Of a DNA stretch of 64,000 nucleotides, positions 12,101 to 23,530 are shown piece by piece. The number at the start of each line of letters is the position of its first letter. The first letter of the stretch is position 1. The stretch is from Hsuehochloa calcarea (taxonomy: Eukaryota; Streptophyta; Magnoliopsida; Poales; Poaceae). Below the pieces are notes generated by a model. That model was given only the letters and a program-made list of their open reading frames with translations. It was not told the origin of the DNA and did no database searches. Location: the NCBI GenBank assembly GCA_036346395.1, contig CM070599.1, positions 38,307,232 through 38,371,231 on the forward strand, read 5' to 3'. The translations under genes were made by a program, and so were the position numbers.

Positions 12101-12520
12101 TGCTTGGAAGACTAAGAAGCCGACAGCAGTTTCTCGTTCGAGTGTTAAGGCTGAGTTGCGAGCTATGACTTTGTTGACTGCGGAGGTTACTTGGCTACGT
12201 GCGGAGGTTACTTGACTACGGTGGTTACTTGAGGATTTTAGTGTTTCTGTTTCAGCACTCACTCCTCTTGTGTTTGACAGTACATGGGCTATTAGCATTG
12301 CTAGAGATCCGGTGAAGCATGAGCTTACCAAACATATTGGTGTTAATACTTTCTACATGCGGACACAGGTGTAGGACAAGGTTGTTACTTTTCAGTATGT
12401 GATTTCAGAGCTTCAGTTGACAGATTTTTTTTTTATAAATGCGCAGACCAGAGCCTAACTTCTAGCTCTTCAAACTTCAGATTGATGATGCACCATAAGT
12501 TTGAGGAGGATTGATAGACG

Positions 12521-13380
12521 TATATAAAGCTAATCATTATATCACGCCCCCTCTTTGACGATGATCTATCCTTGGCTTTCGCACCGTTACTTTTGTACTG
12601 TTCACGGCATGCATCATATTTCATAGAGCAGGGAACATATAGGAAAATAAAAAAAATGTGCAAGGAAATCACGCCGAAAGATTCGGAAGAATAAAGTAAC
12701 CCTAGGCTATTGTACCTATGCTTTTCTCCCATTATTCTTGGTGCAATTCGCTACATGCTATTGCTACCGAATAACTTTATATCTTTATAATGTCATTGAT
12801 GACGTCTCAATAACATATGAGCTCTGTAAACTCTGAGTCTATATATTAGCTTCACAATGAATATCATATTACGAACCATGCTTACTATTCTTCGGGGTCA
12901 CGAGACCCACCAGGTATCATTGACACCACCATGCATCTGGTCATGAAACTGGAGGTGCAGGTGTGCAGGCGTTGCATGGAAACTGCTACCGGAAATCTGG
13001 TTGCAGAATTGGGCAGTGTGGAATCGTGAGAATCCTATGATCCCTGCTAATTGCATGCACATAGGATGGATCGTTGTCCAGGTCCGTGATTTGTTTTAGG
13101 TGATCTTTGGATTTTTTTTGCCCCCTTCCCTTTTCTGCCTGTGCTGTTTTTGACATGTCCCCTTAGGCAGTATGTCAGATCTCTTTCGAAGTCAGGTCAC
13201 TTCGGTTTGGATCTCTTTTATTTACGTACTCCAATATATACTCTCTCCTTTTTTTTAAGAATCAATATATACTATGTAGAGTTTCTTTTTCTAGGATTCG
13301 ATAGATAGACGCACACTCGACATTTCATGTCGTAGTCGATGCGCCAGTGGGTTTATTTCTTTTCCGGTCTGAGTTTTTTC
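12521..13380. other. Intergenic DNA, nothing recognised
   Basis: AT-rich sequence between the copia remnant and the large composite element. No coding frame above 100 codons and no clear repeat ends were found. Confidence 0.4.
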
Positions 13381-14033
13381 CGCCTAAATGGTACTATATG
13401 CGTGGTATTAGCAAAATTAGGTGTTCGGAGAGCGTAATACCATTTTTGGCACTACGCGACACGTGTTATACATCGATGCTTCTGTGCACAGTGGACATCT
13501 TTACCGTTCCCTGGTGGCCGAGCGGCTCTCTGCGCGACACGTGGCTGCAGCCGTGTGTCCCGCGCCTGTCTGCTAGCTCTTCTGTGCCCCTTGGCCCGAA
13601 CATCCACGTGAGCGCCACGCGGCTGCTGTTGCGCGTCCCGCCCTCGGTCGCTAGGTCCTCTGTGCCCCCTGGTCCGAACCTCCCTACGTTGTTGATTGGT
13701 GGCCGAACGGCTCACGCCTTCCCATGTGGCGCATTTCGAGTGTCTCACGTCCGGTCCATACCTCCTAGCCCTTAGCCCATCTTTTTCCTCTGCTTCTGCC
13801 TCATCCTTTCTCCCTTCCGTTGCTTTCGACGCTTCTGTTGTCCCCTGGGCCAGATTTCAACACTTTTTTACCTGTGACAACGAACCGTCCTAGACTAGGG
13901 CACGAGCACGCTAGCGTGTTCCACCGAAAGCACCACCCTCATCCTTTCCCCCGTCCTATCCATCACCTCGCTGCCTCTATCGCATGCATGCCTAATCACG
14001 CTGCCCTGTTTGAGCAAAATGTCTTCGCGCACC

Positions 14034-14041
14034 TATAAAAA
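14034..14041 (+). promoter_or_regulatory. TATA-like box of the MULE transposase gene
   Basis: CTATAAAAACC lies in GC-moderate sequence about 25-30 bases before the start of the CT-rich leader. This is the right place for transcription into the leader exon and the transposase gene. Predicted from sequence only. Confidence 0.5.
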
Positions 14042-14060
14042 CCTGTGCTGTGCTCGCTGT

Positions 14061-14185
14061 CGCTCTCATTCTGCAATTCATTCTCGTTCTCGCGCTCATC
14101 GCTGAGAACAAAGAGAAGTACTCGCTCTCGCTCTCATTCTGCAATTCATTCTCGTTCTCGCGTTCATCGCTGAGAACAAAGAGAA
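14061..14185 (+). repeat. 68-bp tandem duplication in the leader
   Basis: CGCTCTCATTCTGCAATTCA and the following CTCGTTCTCGCG(C/T)TCATCGCTGAGAACAAAGAGAA occur at 14061 and 14129. The copies are almost identical, so the duplication is recent. It lies right after the TATA-like box, so it duplicates the presumed transcription start region. Confidence 0.9.
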
Positions 14186-14284
14186 TTGATCTAAAACTTT
14201 GTTCGGATTACGCTATGAAGTAAATAATGTTTAGAGTAGTGGTTCAGATTACAACTGTATAAGTATCGTGAAGTTGATATCCAG

Positions 14285-14988
14285 GTAAAATTATTTCTTA
14301 TGCTTTAGCTATAATTATTTCAACCACAATTAATCAATGATAATTTATTTGTTTGTGGTAATTTACGATAGTTTATAAGTGGTAATTAAACTAGTGATAA
14401 TTAAGCAATCATAGTTAAATACTTGTAGTTAATTAGTTGTAATTAATTAGTCATAATTATTTAGTGGAAATTAAGTATTAATTAATTAGTCATAATTAAT
14501 ATATTGTAATTAAATTTTGCATAGTTTATTAGTGGTAATCACATTAGTGCAAATTAAGTGGTCGAATTTACGTGGTCGTAATTAATTTGGTGGTAAGTAA
14601 TGACTCATAGTTAATTAGTGGAAATTAAATAAACTTAATTAATTATGAATAATTTATGACACATAGTTAACTAGTCTTAAGTAATTAATCATAATTAATT
14701 CAGTGGGGATTACTTAGATATAATCAATTATTCGTAAGTAATTATTGATAAGAAATCAAATTGTTGCTTATTAATTAATTATTCGTATTCAATTATTGGT
14801 GTCATTGGTAATTAGTGGCAAATAAATTACTTGTTATTAATTAGTACTTTTTAGTTTAGTCCTATTTAATTAGTGGTGACTGGAGAAATAATACCATGTA
14901 AATAGTCTTGTACAGTAAATTAATTAGTGTTAATTACATACCTTGTTTGTTATATTGCGTACTGTAAATCGGTTTATTGTGGCTTTAG
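14285..14988 (+). repeat. Intron filled with a degenerate 14-bp minisatellite (left copy)
   Basis: Units of consensus TAATTAGTNNTAAT repeat head to tail through most of the interval, for example TAATTAGTTGTAAT then TAATTAGTCATAAT around 14430-14460. A donor GTAAAATT at 14285 and an acceptor CTTTAG ending at 14988 bracket it, twelve bases before the ATG at 15001. The same unit fills the intron of the PMD gene at the other end, in inverted orientation. Confidence 0.65.
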
Positions 14989-15000
14989 GTAATTTCAAAC

Positions 15001-18000
15001 ATGCAAGACTTTGTAGTGTTTTATGGCAATGTTCTCGTATGGGCCTGTGAGAGTCGCCGGGTGATTTAACTTGTAATGCTTAACCTTCCCAACGGTCCTA
15101 GCATTACAAATTAAATTTTCACTCTCGTTGTATTATATACCTCCCAGGATCCGTACACATACATCTTCACAAACAATGAAGCCATACATCAAATTATTAC
15201 AAATATCACAATGTTCGCAATTTATAACATCATGAACCTACAAGGTTCAATTTTCATGCATAAGGCCACCGCCAAATAGCAAGATAAAATATCAAGTACG
15301 CAACGAAAATAACGAATAAACTGAAATAAAATCATGAATCAACCAGCATTAGAGTCCCAATGGCTTGCCATAACCCGCAGAGCAACCAACTGGGGTTAAA
15401 CTTTAGCAAATCGATAATTTCCTGTGCATCTTTCCTTATCCGATTCGATCTCATCACCTGTTATCCAGATCAGTAAATAAGAGCAAATAGTGAGTACACA
15501 ATTGTACTCCATAAGACTTTACCAAGCCTATACATAGCTACATGCAAGTTCTACTCAATGGAGTAGGCTATAGAGTTTATTTTCAGCATAAAGCAATCTT
15601 TCATTTGAAATACAAGTAGTAGATTCACATTGCGGGTGAGCAAATATTTTAATACTTCAAACAACAGCGAGTAAACAACAATAAACAACAATTAACATCT
15701 ATAGGTGGCTTCCCCTGCAACACACAAATATAGCATGAGAACCCACTCTCAATACCACTGATCAAGTTTTAAGTTTAAAATTCTAAAATATTGAGTCTAA
15801 TTCTTGCGGGAAATAACCAAGTGTGTCATAACCAAGAACATGGCTACTCGAGTAGATTAAACCCTGCAGTGGTCTACAACTTTACCCACAAGCCAGATAG
15901 CTCTTTTGCCAAGCTATATAACACACTTCCTTAGGTATACCGACAGAGCTAAGTCCTATGAGATATTTTCCAATAGTATGCATTAACTAAGAGTCACCCA
16001 TATGGGCGAAACCCTCCGTGAACCACCCAAACGGGGCTCCCACGGACGTCCCATATGTTGTGATGGAGCCACTGGTAAAGCCTCAGCAACTACCGACGCT
16101 CCTTCAGGCGAGGGAACCTTCCCGAATCCCACCCCGCACATTCCAACAAAAACAAAATATTTTTTCTCCCTAACAACTACCACCTGCGACTCAGAGTCAA
16201 TGCACCACAAAGTACTAAGTCAAGAGGGGTACCATATGACCCTCATGTGGACTCTCATGTGGATGCATGCAATAATACTTGGATCAATGACGTAAGTAAT
16301 TCGGTCCTTGTTAACTTGGACACAAATCACACACCCGACAAACACACCATTCAATCATTTGCCCAAGTCCAAATTATTTTATTTTCAGTTTTAGTTTTTC
16401 AAATATGACAGTACAGGGTACTAAACATAGCATAATAAAAATGATTTATGTGATCAAGGTTATCGACAAAGTCGACAACCGTCCAATCTACCAGAAGCTA
16501 AGCATTACTAAGCACCACATCAAATAAGCATAAATAGACCATATAACATCCACCGGGCTCTAATTCACCAGCATAAATATTAACTTAGGCTAGTGGCAGG
16601 GGATGAACAATTTTAGGGAATTCATGCAATAGTATTAGCCACCTCTACTCGCCAAAATAACTTAACAAATAAAACATGCATGCATACAACTACAAAATAA
16701 TATAATAGTTTGGAATATAATAGGATCAACATGATCAAAGGAAAGGCACTTATCTTTGCTTGTTGGGATTCTGGACATTCTCATGAACATCTCAGTTGCA
16801 CTCCTGAATCACCGTCATATAACGGAAGGAATCGACAAGCGAAAGCATCGAATAAACACTAAAATTCTAAAAGTCTCTAAAAATTATGAAATTAATACAT
16901 AAGGTATATGATGATTTTATATGAATTTAGGTGAAAGAATTAGTTCAACCGGAGTTCGTATGTAAAAATTATAGCCTTCCAAAAATCAGCCAGGTGAAAA
17001 ATGTTGAAAAATCAACTCCCTATTGCTTTTCGTCGAAATTAATTATTTTTGCAAAAATTTCTAGAATAGTGGTGGAGTCACAAGTTAAAAAAAATGGATA
17101 GAGAATAAAATTTTATGAACAACCCAATTGGATTCATCTCATTTAGAGTTCATATGAATTTCTTATGGGTTTTTGTAGTTAATTCAATTTTTAGTGTAAA
17201 AATAATTCATTTCAGAAATTAATTTAAACTTTGAAATTTTCTAGGACAGTAACATGTTTCAAACCTATGCCATGTGAAAGTACACTAAAAATCAAAACAA
17301 AAAAATGGTTTCACTCAATTTGGAGTTGATTTGAATTAGTTATGAATTTTTGATGTTATTTGAATTTATAGTGCAAAATTAATTAATTTAGGAAATTCAA
17401 TTCGCATTAAATACTTTTTCTGCACAACTTGAGCTAGCCACGGTTACTGACCAGCGGGGTGCACCTAACATGGTTCTCTTTTCTTTTAATTTTTTGTATA
17501 AAATTTTACTAACATACGGGGCCCTCTATCATAGGCTCGGTTCACTAAATAGTGTGTGGGCTAGAAGTCCACAACACAATGTTTTTGTCCATAGGGGTTA
17601 CTGGGCCATTAATGGCATAGGGCTCGCGTGTCATACACTTAATCGAAAACCAGATTTTAATCTCTCCTCAATTTCTGTTCATGGTTCCACAAGTCGTTGA
17701 ATCAAGGCGTCATCAAAACTAACTTAACTACTACTTAAACCCTAATCGACAACGATTTGCCTAATAAATGGCGCTAGAGACACGGTCCATTTTCGGACAA
17801 AACAGAGAGGCGTTCGGGTGATTCTTTGACACGGTCATCGCCAACGATTCCGTCCACGGCGACGTTGGCTAAATACAGAAATGGAACACTAAGGCAAAGG
17901 CAATGTTATGGGTGGGCGGAACATCGTCGGCGGTGAACCAGAGTGGCTGCACGGCGGTCTTTGGCGGCGGTGGCTTTCGGGTGAACGTGCCATTAAGCAA

Positions 18001-21000
18001 ACCGAAGGTGCTTCAAACAAAATAGCGCATGCACAAGCAATGACCAGGCACGGCGAACTCACCGCGATGACGCGGAGGAAAGGAGGTGACCGGAGGTGGG
18101 CTGGCGGCGAAGACCCGTGGCGACGGCGATGGTGATGTCGTGGAGAAGGCAACCTGAGGAATGAGGAAGGAAAATTAAGGTAAGGGAAGCTTGAGCGAAG
18201 TTAGAGGATGGTGCCAGAGAGAGGAATTTGAAGTGGCTCATCGGAGAAAGGATGACGACGACGAAGGCATTTTCGGCCGGAGTTGAATAAGAAGGAAGGT
18301 GTGACGCTCTCCATTGCGCTAATCCTGAAATTTATTGAGGGTTTTGAGGAGCTATCCTGGAAACACATTTCGACACGAAGAGAAGTGGAGGAGTTCACCA
18401 TTTTGGTCGGAAAGACGAGTTGAAGCGGTGGCGGTGCTCTGGACGTCGTCGAACGCAAGGAAGACACTTCGTGGTCCCGGAATTCCAGCTGCAAAGAGAG
18501 AAGGAGAGTGTGAGGGATAGAAAGAGGATGTTAAGGCGATATAGAAGGACATGAAGATGGAGGCCCAAGTCCTTCGATGCGGCCGGGGAGCTCGAAAGCG
18601 GTGCGACCATGGCCTTCGGCTTCGAGCTCGAGTGGAGCTCGGGAAAGGGGGAAATGGAGAGGGAGGTAAAGGAGGAACTCAGGGTGGCAAAAAAGGCTGC
18701 TAGAGAAGCTCCGAAGGCTTTAAATAGGGAGGAGGCTGAGGGCTCACAAGGAGAAACTCAACATGGGCGTTGACGGGATGAGTGACGCCGAGGCGATGGC
18801 GAGGCAACGGGGCAGGTGAGGGCGACGCTGAGCGGGTGGACGATGCGGCCAGTAGTTAAGGCGCGGAGGAAAACCACCTGCCTGGTCCCAAACCAGGGGC
18901 GGCTCTGGTGGCGTGCTGGCGCCGACAGAGCTCACCAAGGCATTGTACTAGCAAGGGCGCGACTGCGTGGAGGAAGAAGCCTACGGATGGGGCCCGCGGG
19001 TTAGAGAGAGGTGAGGTAAGAGGTAGGTTTTCTGATTTTTGGTAATTAGGCTGAGAGTTTTAAGGATTGATTAGACACAGTTTCCGAGCCCCAAAAATTG
19101 TGAATTTTTTTGGGAAGGCTGAGGACACAGAGAATATTATTGAGTACTTTTTATAGGACTTTTCTCTAGAATTATTTCAAGTTCCAATTTTTGTTGGTTG
19201 ACTTTTGATTCACTAGTTTGACTGGCTAATTAAAAATATCAAATAAAATCCAACAAATGCGAAATTTTGAAAGTAAATTTATAAGTTGTTCCAAAACATA
19301 GGAAAAATATTTCAGGCACTGTTAATTATTTGATTGTATTTAAAATTCAAATTCAAATATGAACATGCAATTTAAATGGGAACCAAATAACCTCCAAAAA
19401 ATTCCAAAAAATTTCAAACAGACATAACAGTGCAGATAAAATCCAAATAAAGCATTCCCAGCTATGGGTCCTACTAGATTTTCAAAATAAGAATTCATGT
19501 TGTAATTATGAGCTAGAGAAAATATATTTTTAAGTTTGAAATTGAGATTCCTTTTTATACTACCTCAATTATTATAGAAGCCTTTGATATTTTACTGTTC
19601 AACATTTAAATTCCCAATTGAGCAATCCCACATTTGAAACCTTTTTTGTTTTGCTTCAAATTTCAAATTAAGCTTTCGAGATGGGGAAAGAGCATTGGAC
19701 TTCCAAATTTAATTTTATTGCTTCAAAAGTTTGTGGATTTTCACAAGATGGTTTTCACCTATATTATGGAAACAAGTTTGAAGATCTTGAAAATATTTCA
19801 TTTTGTTTTAGAAAATTTATTTATAGGATTTGGAAAACCAGATTTCAACCTATTTGCTTTGCAACAAAAAGTTTTAAAACATCCAAAATTTTACAAATAC
19901 GTATTAGATGCTTAACTAAGCTAACCTAGGGATCTTAGGCTATTATAAGGCTAGCCCCGATGGGTTGGACCTGTCGAGATGCCAATGCAAGGTGCTCCGG
20001 GCGGAGGGGATTGATGCGATGAATATTCAAGAGCTTAGGTGCTGCATCCAGAGAGAATTTAACACGAAGCCAACAACAAAGAAACTTGTCGTCGAGGCGA
20101 TCACTTGAACGAGTAGGGGAGGGCAGGGCGTATGGGAGCTAGTCAAGGTGAGTGAAAACGTAGCATGGGGCCAATACATGCAGATTGCTTCCTAGCCCGA
20201 GGCAGCGATATACTGGAAGCCGATGGTGTATGTGAATTTGGTACGAAGGCCGTCGGGAAACCTTGATGATGCTGGTGCCTCGGGAAGTGGGCAACGGGAG
20301 GCGGAGCTTGAAGATGGTAGCACGGAATGTGTTGTTTTAGAGGAAGTCCACGAGAGAAGAGTTGCGTATAATTTTGTGCAAAATATGGGTGCGTGATTGT
20401 TGTGGTCGGCACACATTGACTACCACAAGCATCTGTCATACCAGCCTCTCGGATTGGAGTCTGACGAGGACACCAACCCAAGCTCGGATGGTAGCGAGGA
20501 GGACACACCCCAGGGTGTTGGTCCTACCGGAGGAATTTTGTTTTCGGGGGTGTCGTATCTGGCGATGACATCGCAGTGCGATCGCTCATACTACCACAAG
20601 AAGGGTCCAAGTGGGGGTTTGATGCTGACACCCTCTTAGTTGGGCAGCACTTCCTTAGCAAGGTAGTCATGCAGCAAGCTATAGTACGGTACGCCTTGTC
20701 CATCAGTCGTGTGTACTGGGTGCACCGGTCTAACCAAGGACATTACGTAGTGAAGTGCGTAGTGGAAGCATGCTTTGGCAAGGCCATCACTCACCGAGTA
20801 AAATTCTTTGGCTCGATCTTCACGGTCAAGGCGGTGACCGACCATACTTGCGAGCTTAGCGAGTCGCTGCGGCAGCATCGAAATATGACTTCCGCATATG
20901 TAGCAAGCCTCATCAGCCACCTAGTTTCAAAGGACGTGTTCGTCTACCCCAAGATGCTGCTATCAGAAGTCGACAATCTGGTTGGTTATCCAGTCAGCTA

Positions 21001-22466
21001 TAGCAAGGTCCGTCGAGTCAAGCAAAAGGTTATTAAGTCCATGTACGGGACATACAAAGAGTCGTACAATGTTGTTCCAAGAATGCTTCACCAGATTGCC
21101 AAAGCAAACCCCGACACACACATTAATAAGCTTGGAAGTGAAGATGATGATGGAGATCCCAACTGCTTTATACTGGACCAGGTGTTCTGGGCTTTCGCCC
21201 AGGCCATAGAGGGCTTCAAGTTCTGTCGTTCTGTATTCACGATGGATGACACTTTCCTCATGGGGAGGTACAAGTGCACCATTCTTACCGCGGTGGCGGC
21301 CGACGTGAATGACCAGCTTCTCTCGGTTGATTTTGCCATTGTAGAGAATGAGAACAAATCTAGTTGGTTGTGGTTCTTGGCGAATGTGAAGCAGACGGTT
21401 GTGGGAGACTGACCCAATGTATGCCTTATCACAGACTGCATCGCAGGCTGGGTTGTTGTCCGCTCTGAACACCATGAAGAATGGGATGGAACCCTCTTAC
21501 CTGTGGAACGACGTGGAAACCCGGTGGTGCATGAGGCATCTTGCATCAAACTTCTTCACGCGGTTTCGCAGTCAGAAACTTATGAAGACGTTTAAGGCTT
21601 GTGCCTGCAGAACTAGAGGCGGAAGTTTAAGTCCATCTCGACAGATCTCGAACATCATAAGTTTCACGCAGTGGATTAATATCCACACTCATAGTTGGAA
21701 AAATGGTCCCTGCTCTATGACACAGACGATGCGAGGTACAAAATTATGATGACCAACATGTCCAAAGTGCACAACAACGTGCTCAAAGGTGCGTGGTGTC
21801 TCCCTATCACCGTGATCGTTGAGGAGACATGGACTCGCATGGTCAGTTACTTCGTCAATAGAGCCACCGTAGCGAGGTAACAGCTGGAAGAAGAGAAGCA
21901 GTGGTCCAAGAACATGTAGAGATAGATGGACCAGAAGATGCAGAAGACTCGAATGCACACATCCGGGTCATCGATGGCCTCAGGAGGAAGTACGATATCA
22001 GGGTGCAGCTAAAATATATCAACAGTCATGCCAGGGGGAGGAAACATGCATTCACCCTGGGTGATGTGTCTATATGCACCTGCAACAAGACGAAGCTCCT
22101 GCACAAGCCATGCTCGCATGTGTACAAGGCGTGTGCGCAAATGAGGCAGATGTCTATACCGTATATCTCCGAGTACTGCGACATGCAACACTTTTTTGGT
22201 ACATGGAGTTCATAGTTTCGCTCGTATAGCTTGGGCATGAACTATAGGGATCTTTGGCCGGATATTATGCAATGGGGTCCGAACAAGGCCTTGAAGTCAA
22301 CTGTGAAAGGACGATGACAGATGCGATACTTCTAGAACGACATGAATGACAACCAGCGTGGGGGCCTGAGCCGCACGATGAAGTGCAGGATATGCAACAC
22401 TCTTGGGCACTACATGAAGGATTGCCCTAATAGACCGAGCTCGTCTAGTCGTCATTCAGTGTCATA
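15001..22466 (+). pseudogene. mudrA-like MULE transposase, interrupted by an LTR and frameshifts
   Basis: Start ATG at 15001 (MQDFVVFYGNVLVW) resembles mudrA-type N-termini. A 4.8 kb LTR insertion interrupts it at 15072. It resumes near 19965 with DLSRCQCKVLRAEGIDAMNI, then an acidic SDEDTNPSSDGSEED region. The core (20576-21412) has the MULE pattern: a DNA-binding region with YVVKCVVEACFG, then VYPKMLLSEV, and FTMDDTFLMGRYKCTILTA containing the first catalytic Asp. LITDCIAG near 21421 carries the second Asp, before VETRWCMRHLASNFF. A SWIM zinc finger (CTC..PCSH) lies at 22075-22119 and a C-terminal CCHC knuckle (CRICNTLGHYMKDCP) at 22384-22431. Stops and frame changes, for example at 20106, 20395, 21410 and 21690, make it non-functional. 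The enzyme would cut and move the element in the nucleus. Confidence 0.85.
15072..19912. repeat. Solo LTR of a large gypsy/LARD-type element, about 4.84 kb
   Basis: It starts TGTAATGCTTAACC and shortly after reads AGCATTACA, giving the hairpin TTGTAATGCT/AGCATTACAA (15071-15080 with 15100-15109). Starts of this kind are known from large grass LTRs. The 5-bp sequence TAACT flanks it on both sides (15067-15071 and 19913-19917). The interior has no gag or pol, only AT-rich and some GC-rich low-coding sequence. It splits the transposase coding region. The right end ...AGATGCT lacks a canonical CA, so that boundary rests on the target duplication alone. Confidence 0.6.
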
Positions 22467-22629
22467 ATTTATTGTATTGTCCGCCTGTACAGGGACCGTC
22501 ATGTCATGTAAATGGGTAGTCTGCTCATATTTGTGCATATATGTACGTTATTCTTTCTTAACGCGTACGTATCTCGATATTGTATTTGTTTTGTACTAGC
22601 TAGCCCTTGTTTTGTGCACAATAACGAAA

Positions 22630-22972
22630 CATTAGATCGGCCTAGAATATGTTGGACTCGTCAGCAAACTGCCTCGCCTACAACGTGTGTGCGAATAGCC
22701 GGTGAAGATCATTCAGTCGACAGACCCGGCCACCGCCGCCCAGGCGTACTACACATGCGGAAACGTCCTTATAAGAGAATCTTCAAACACATCGATTTTT
22801 CATACCCTACGTTGACTTCTAAAAATTTCTAACTTCATCTACATGTAATGCAACTGAGATGCGCTGCAATTTCTTCCAATGGATCGACGGCTCAGAGATG
22901 TACGATAGGGCGTTCATCGAGCAGAAGTACATGTTGAACTATGTGATGCGAACTGAGACCTTCCAGCGATAG
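22630..22972 (+). pseudogene. GRF-type zinc-finger gene, downstream of the transposase
   Basis: Two exons can be read. The first contains AQAYYTCGN (ending at 22764) and the second (from 22859) begins MRCNFFQWIDGSEMYDRAFI. Together they form the hallmark of the zf-GRF family (aromatic-TCG ... CNFFQWID). The intron at 22765-22858 starts GT and ends AG. A stop follows at 22970. The upstream first Cys pair is blurred by stops. GRF fingers bind single-stranded or structured nucleic acid in characterised proteins. A partner role for the transposase is inferred only from position, 160-400 bp past the transposase stop. Confidence 0.6.
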
Positions 22973-23040
22973 AAACTTTACGTATCGTACCCTATTGAAA
23001 AGGCACCGGAGGAGCCAGGGACAACCGGGAGGTGGTGGAG

Positions 23041-23530
23041 GATCCCTGACCAGGAAGCTAAGTACGACCGGGCGCAACACACGACGGACAAGGGGAAGGC
23101 TCCTGCTACTGAGACTGGCAGCGCGTCGTAGCTTCTCCTGTCGCCCGGGTGCACTCCATATTGAAGAGGTGAGTTATGTACAATTTGCATCCTGATTATG
23201 TATTTGGTCTTTCATTCTTATGACATCATGCAATCGTCCAGCCTGTCTCACAGAACATGGAGGACTTTGACACATGCCATCGACGTGGACAGTCCCGAGA
23301 CAAGGGGAAGGCTCCTGCTACTGAAATCGATCATCGTCGTAGCGTTTCCAGTTGCCCGGACACACTCCATATCGAAGAGGTGAGTTATGTACAATTTGCA
23401 TCATAGTTATGTATTTGGTCGTACGGTCTACTTACACCATAGAATCGTAGGATATGGATAACTTTGACACTAGTCACCACCTTGGGCAGTCCCGAGACAA
23501 GGTGAATGGGCTATTGCACCGCGAAGACTA
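23041..23530 (+). repeat. Three tandem copies of a small exon and its flanking introns
   Basis: GACAAGGGGAAGGCTCCTGC starts at 23087 and 23299, with a partial third copy (GACAAGG) at 23496, giving periods of 212 and 197 bp. Each of the first two copies continues to GAAGAGGTGAGTTATGTACA, which contains a strong splice donor. Copies two and three begin after AG-ending tracts with ATGGA(G/T)(G/A)ACTTTGACAC. The third copy lacks the later part. This looks like tandem exon duplication in the 3' part of the GRF-like gene. Confidence 0.75.

Larger units (their letters stand above)
7300..12480 (+). pseudogene. copia gag-pol polyprotein, multiply broken
   Basis: The gag (UBN2-type) runs from about 7330, with a piece at 7531-7797 (METFQTQYVAYKTWIDEDAR), and ends in a CCHC knuckle whose first part CTYCNKDGH is at 8146-8172. 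The hAT element interrupts the knuckle after that, and the remaining Cys codon lies at 9199. Protease: the motif usually read as DSGASFHM is EYGASFHM near 9421, so the catalytic Asp is lost. Integrase: a zinc-binding H/C region near 9845 and a core up to about 10400. Reverse transcriptase: FLYVDDMIITGDD near 11527-11565, catalytic YVDD kept. RNase H: ATWASDYSDRRSL near 12030. Stop codons such as those at 7798 and 11102-11140, plus several frame changes, rule out function. Confidence 0.85.
6395..12520 (+). mobile_element. Decayed Ty1/copia retrotransposon with nested hAT insertion
   Basis: The order is short 5' LTR (6398-6516), primer-binding site (6517-6528), gag with CCHC zinc knuckle, protease, integrase, reverse transcriptase and RNase H. 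This domain order (integrase before reverse transcriptase) defines Ty1/copia. Stops and frameshifts break every domain. A 1006-bp hAT element sits inside the zinc knuckle. No clear 3' LTR follows the RNase H end near 12480. A purine-rich GTTTGAGGAGGA near 12500 could be the polypurine tract, and only a poor match to the LTR start follows it. Confidence 0.85.
13381..14284 (+). repeat. Left terminal inverted repeat and transposase leader of the composite MULE
   Basis: This is the left counterpart of 29054-29771. It contains internal near-repeats of GC-rich blocks (CTCTGTGCCCC(C/T)TGG(T/C)CCGAAC at about 13580 and 13660), a TATA-like box at 14034 and a duplicated CT-rich leader. It ends at a splice donor (CCAG before GTAAAATT at 14285). 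Its leader shares with the reverse complement of the right end the CT-rich run, GTTTAGAG near 14230, and a donor-like end. Confidence 0.55.

Noticed and set aside
13347..13775. 142-codon plus-strand frame
   Set aside because: Lies in the terminal repeat of the composite MULE, made of duplicated GC blocks; no recognisable protein.
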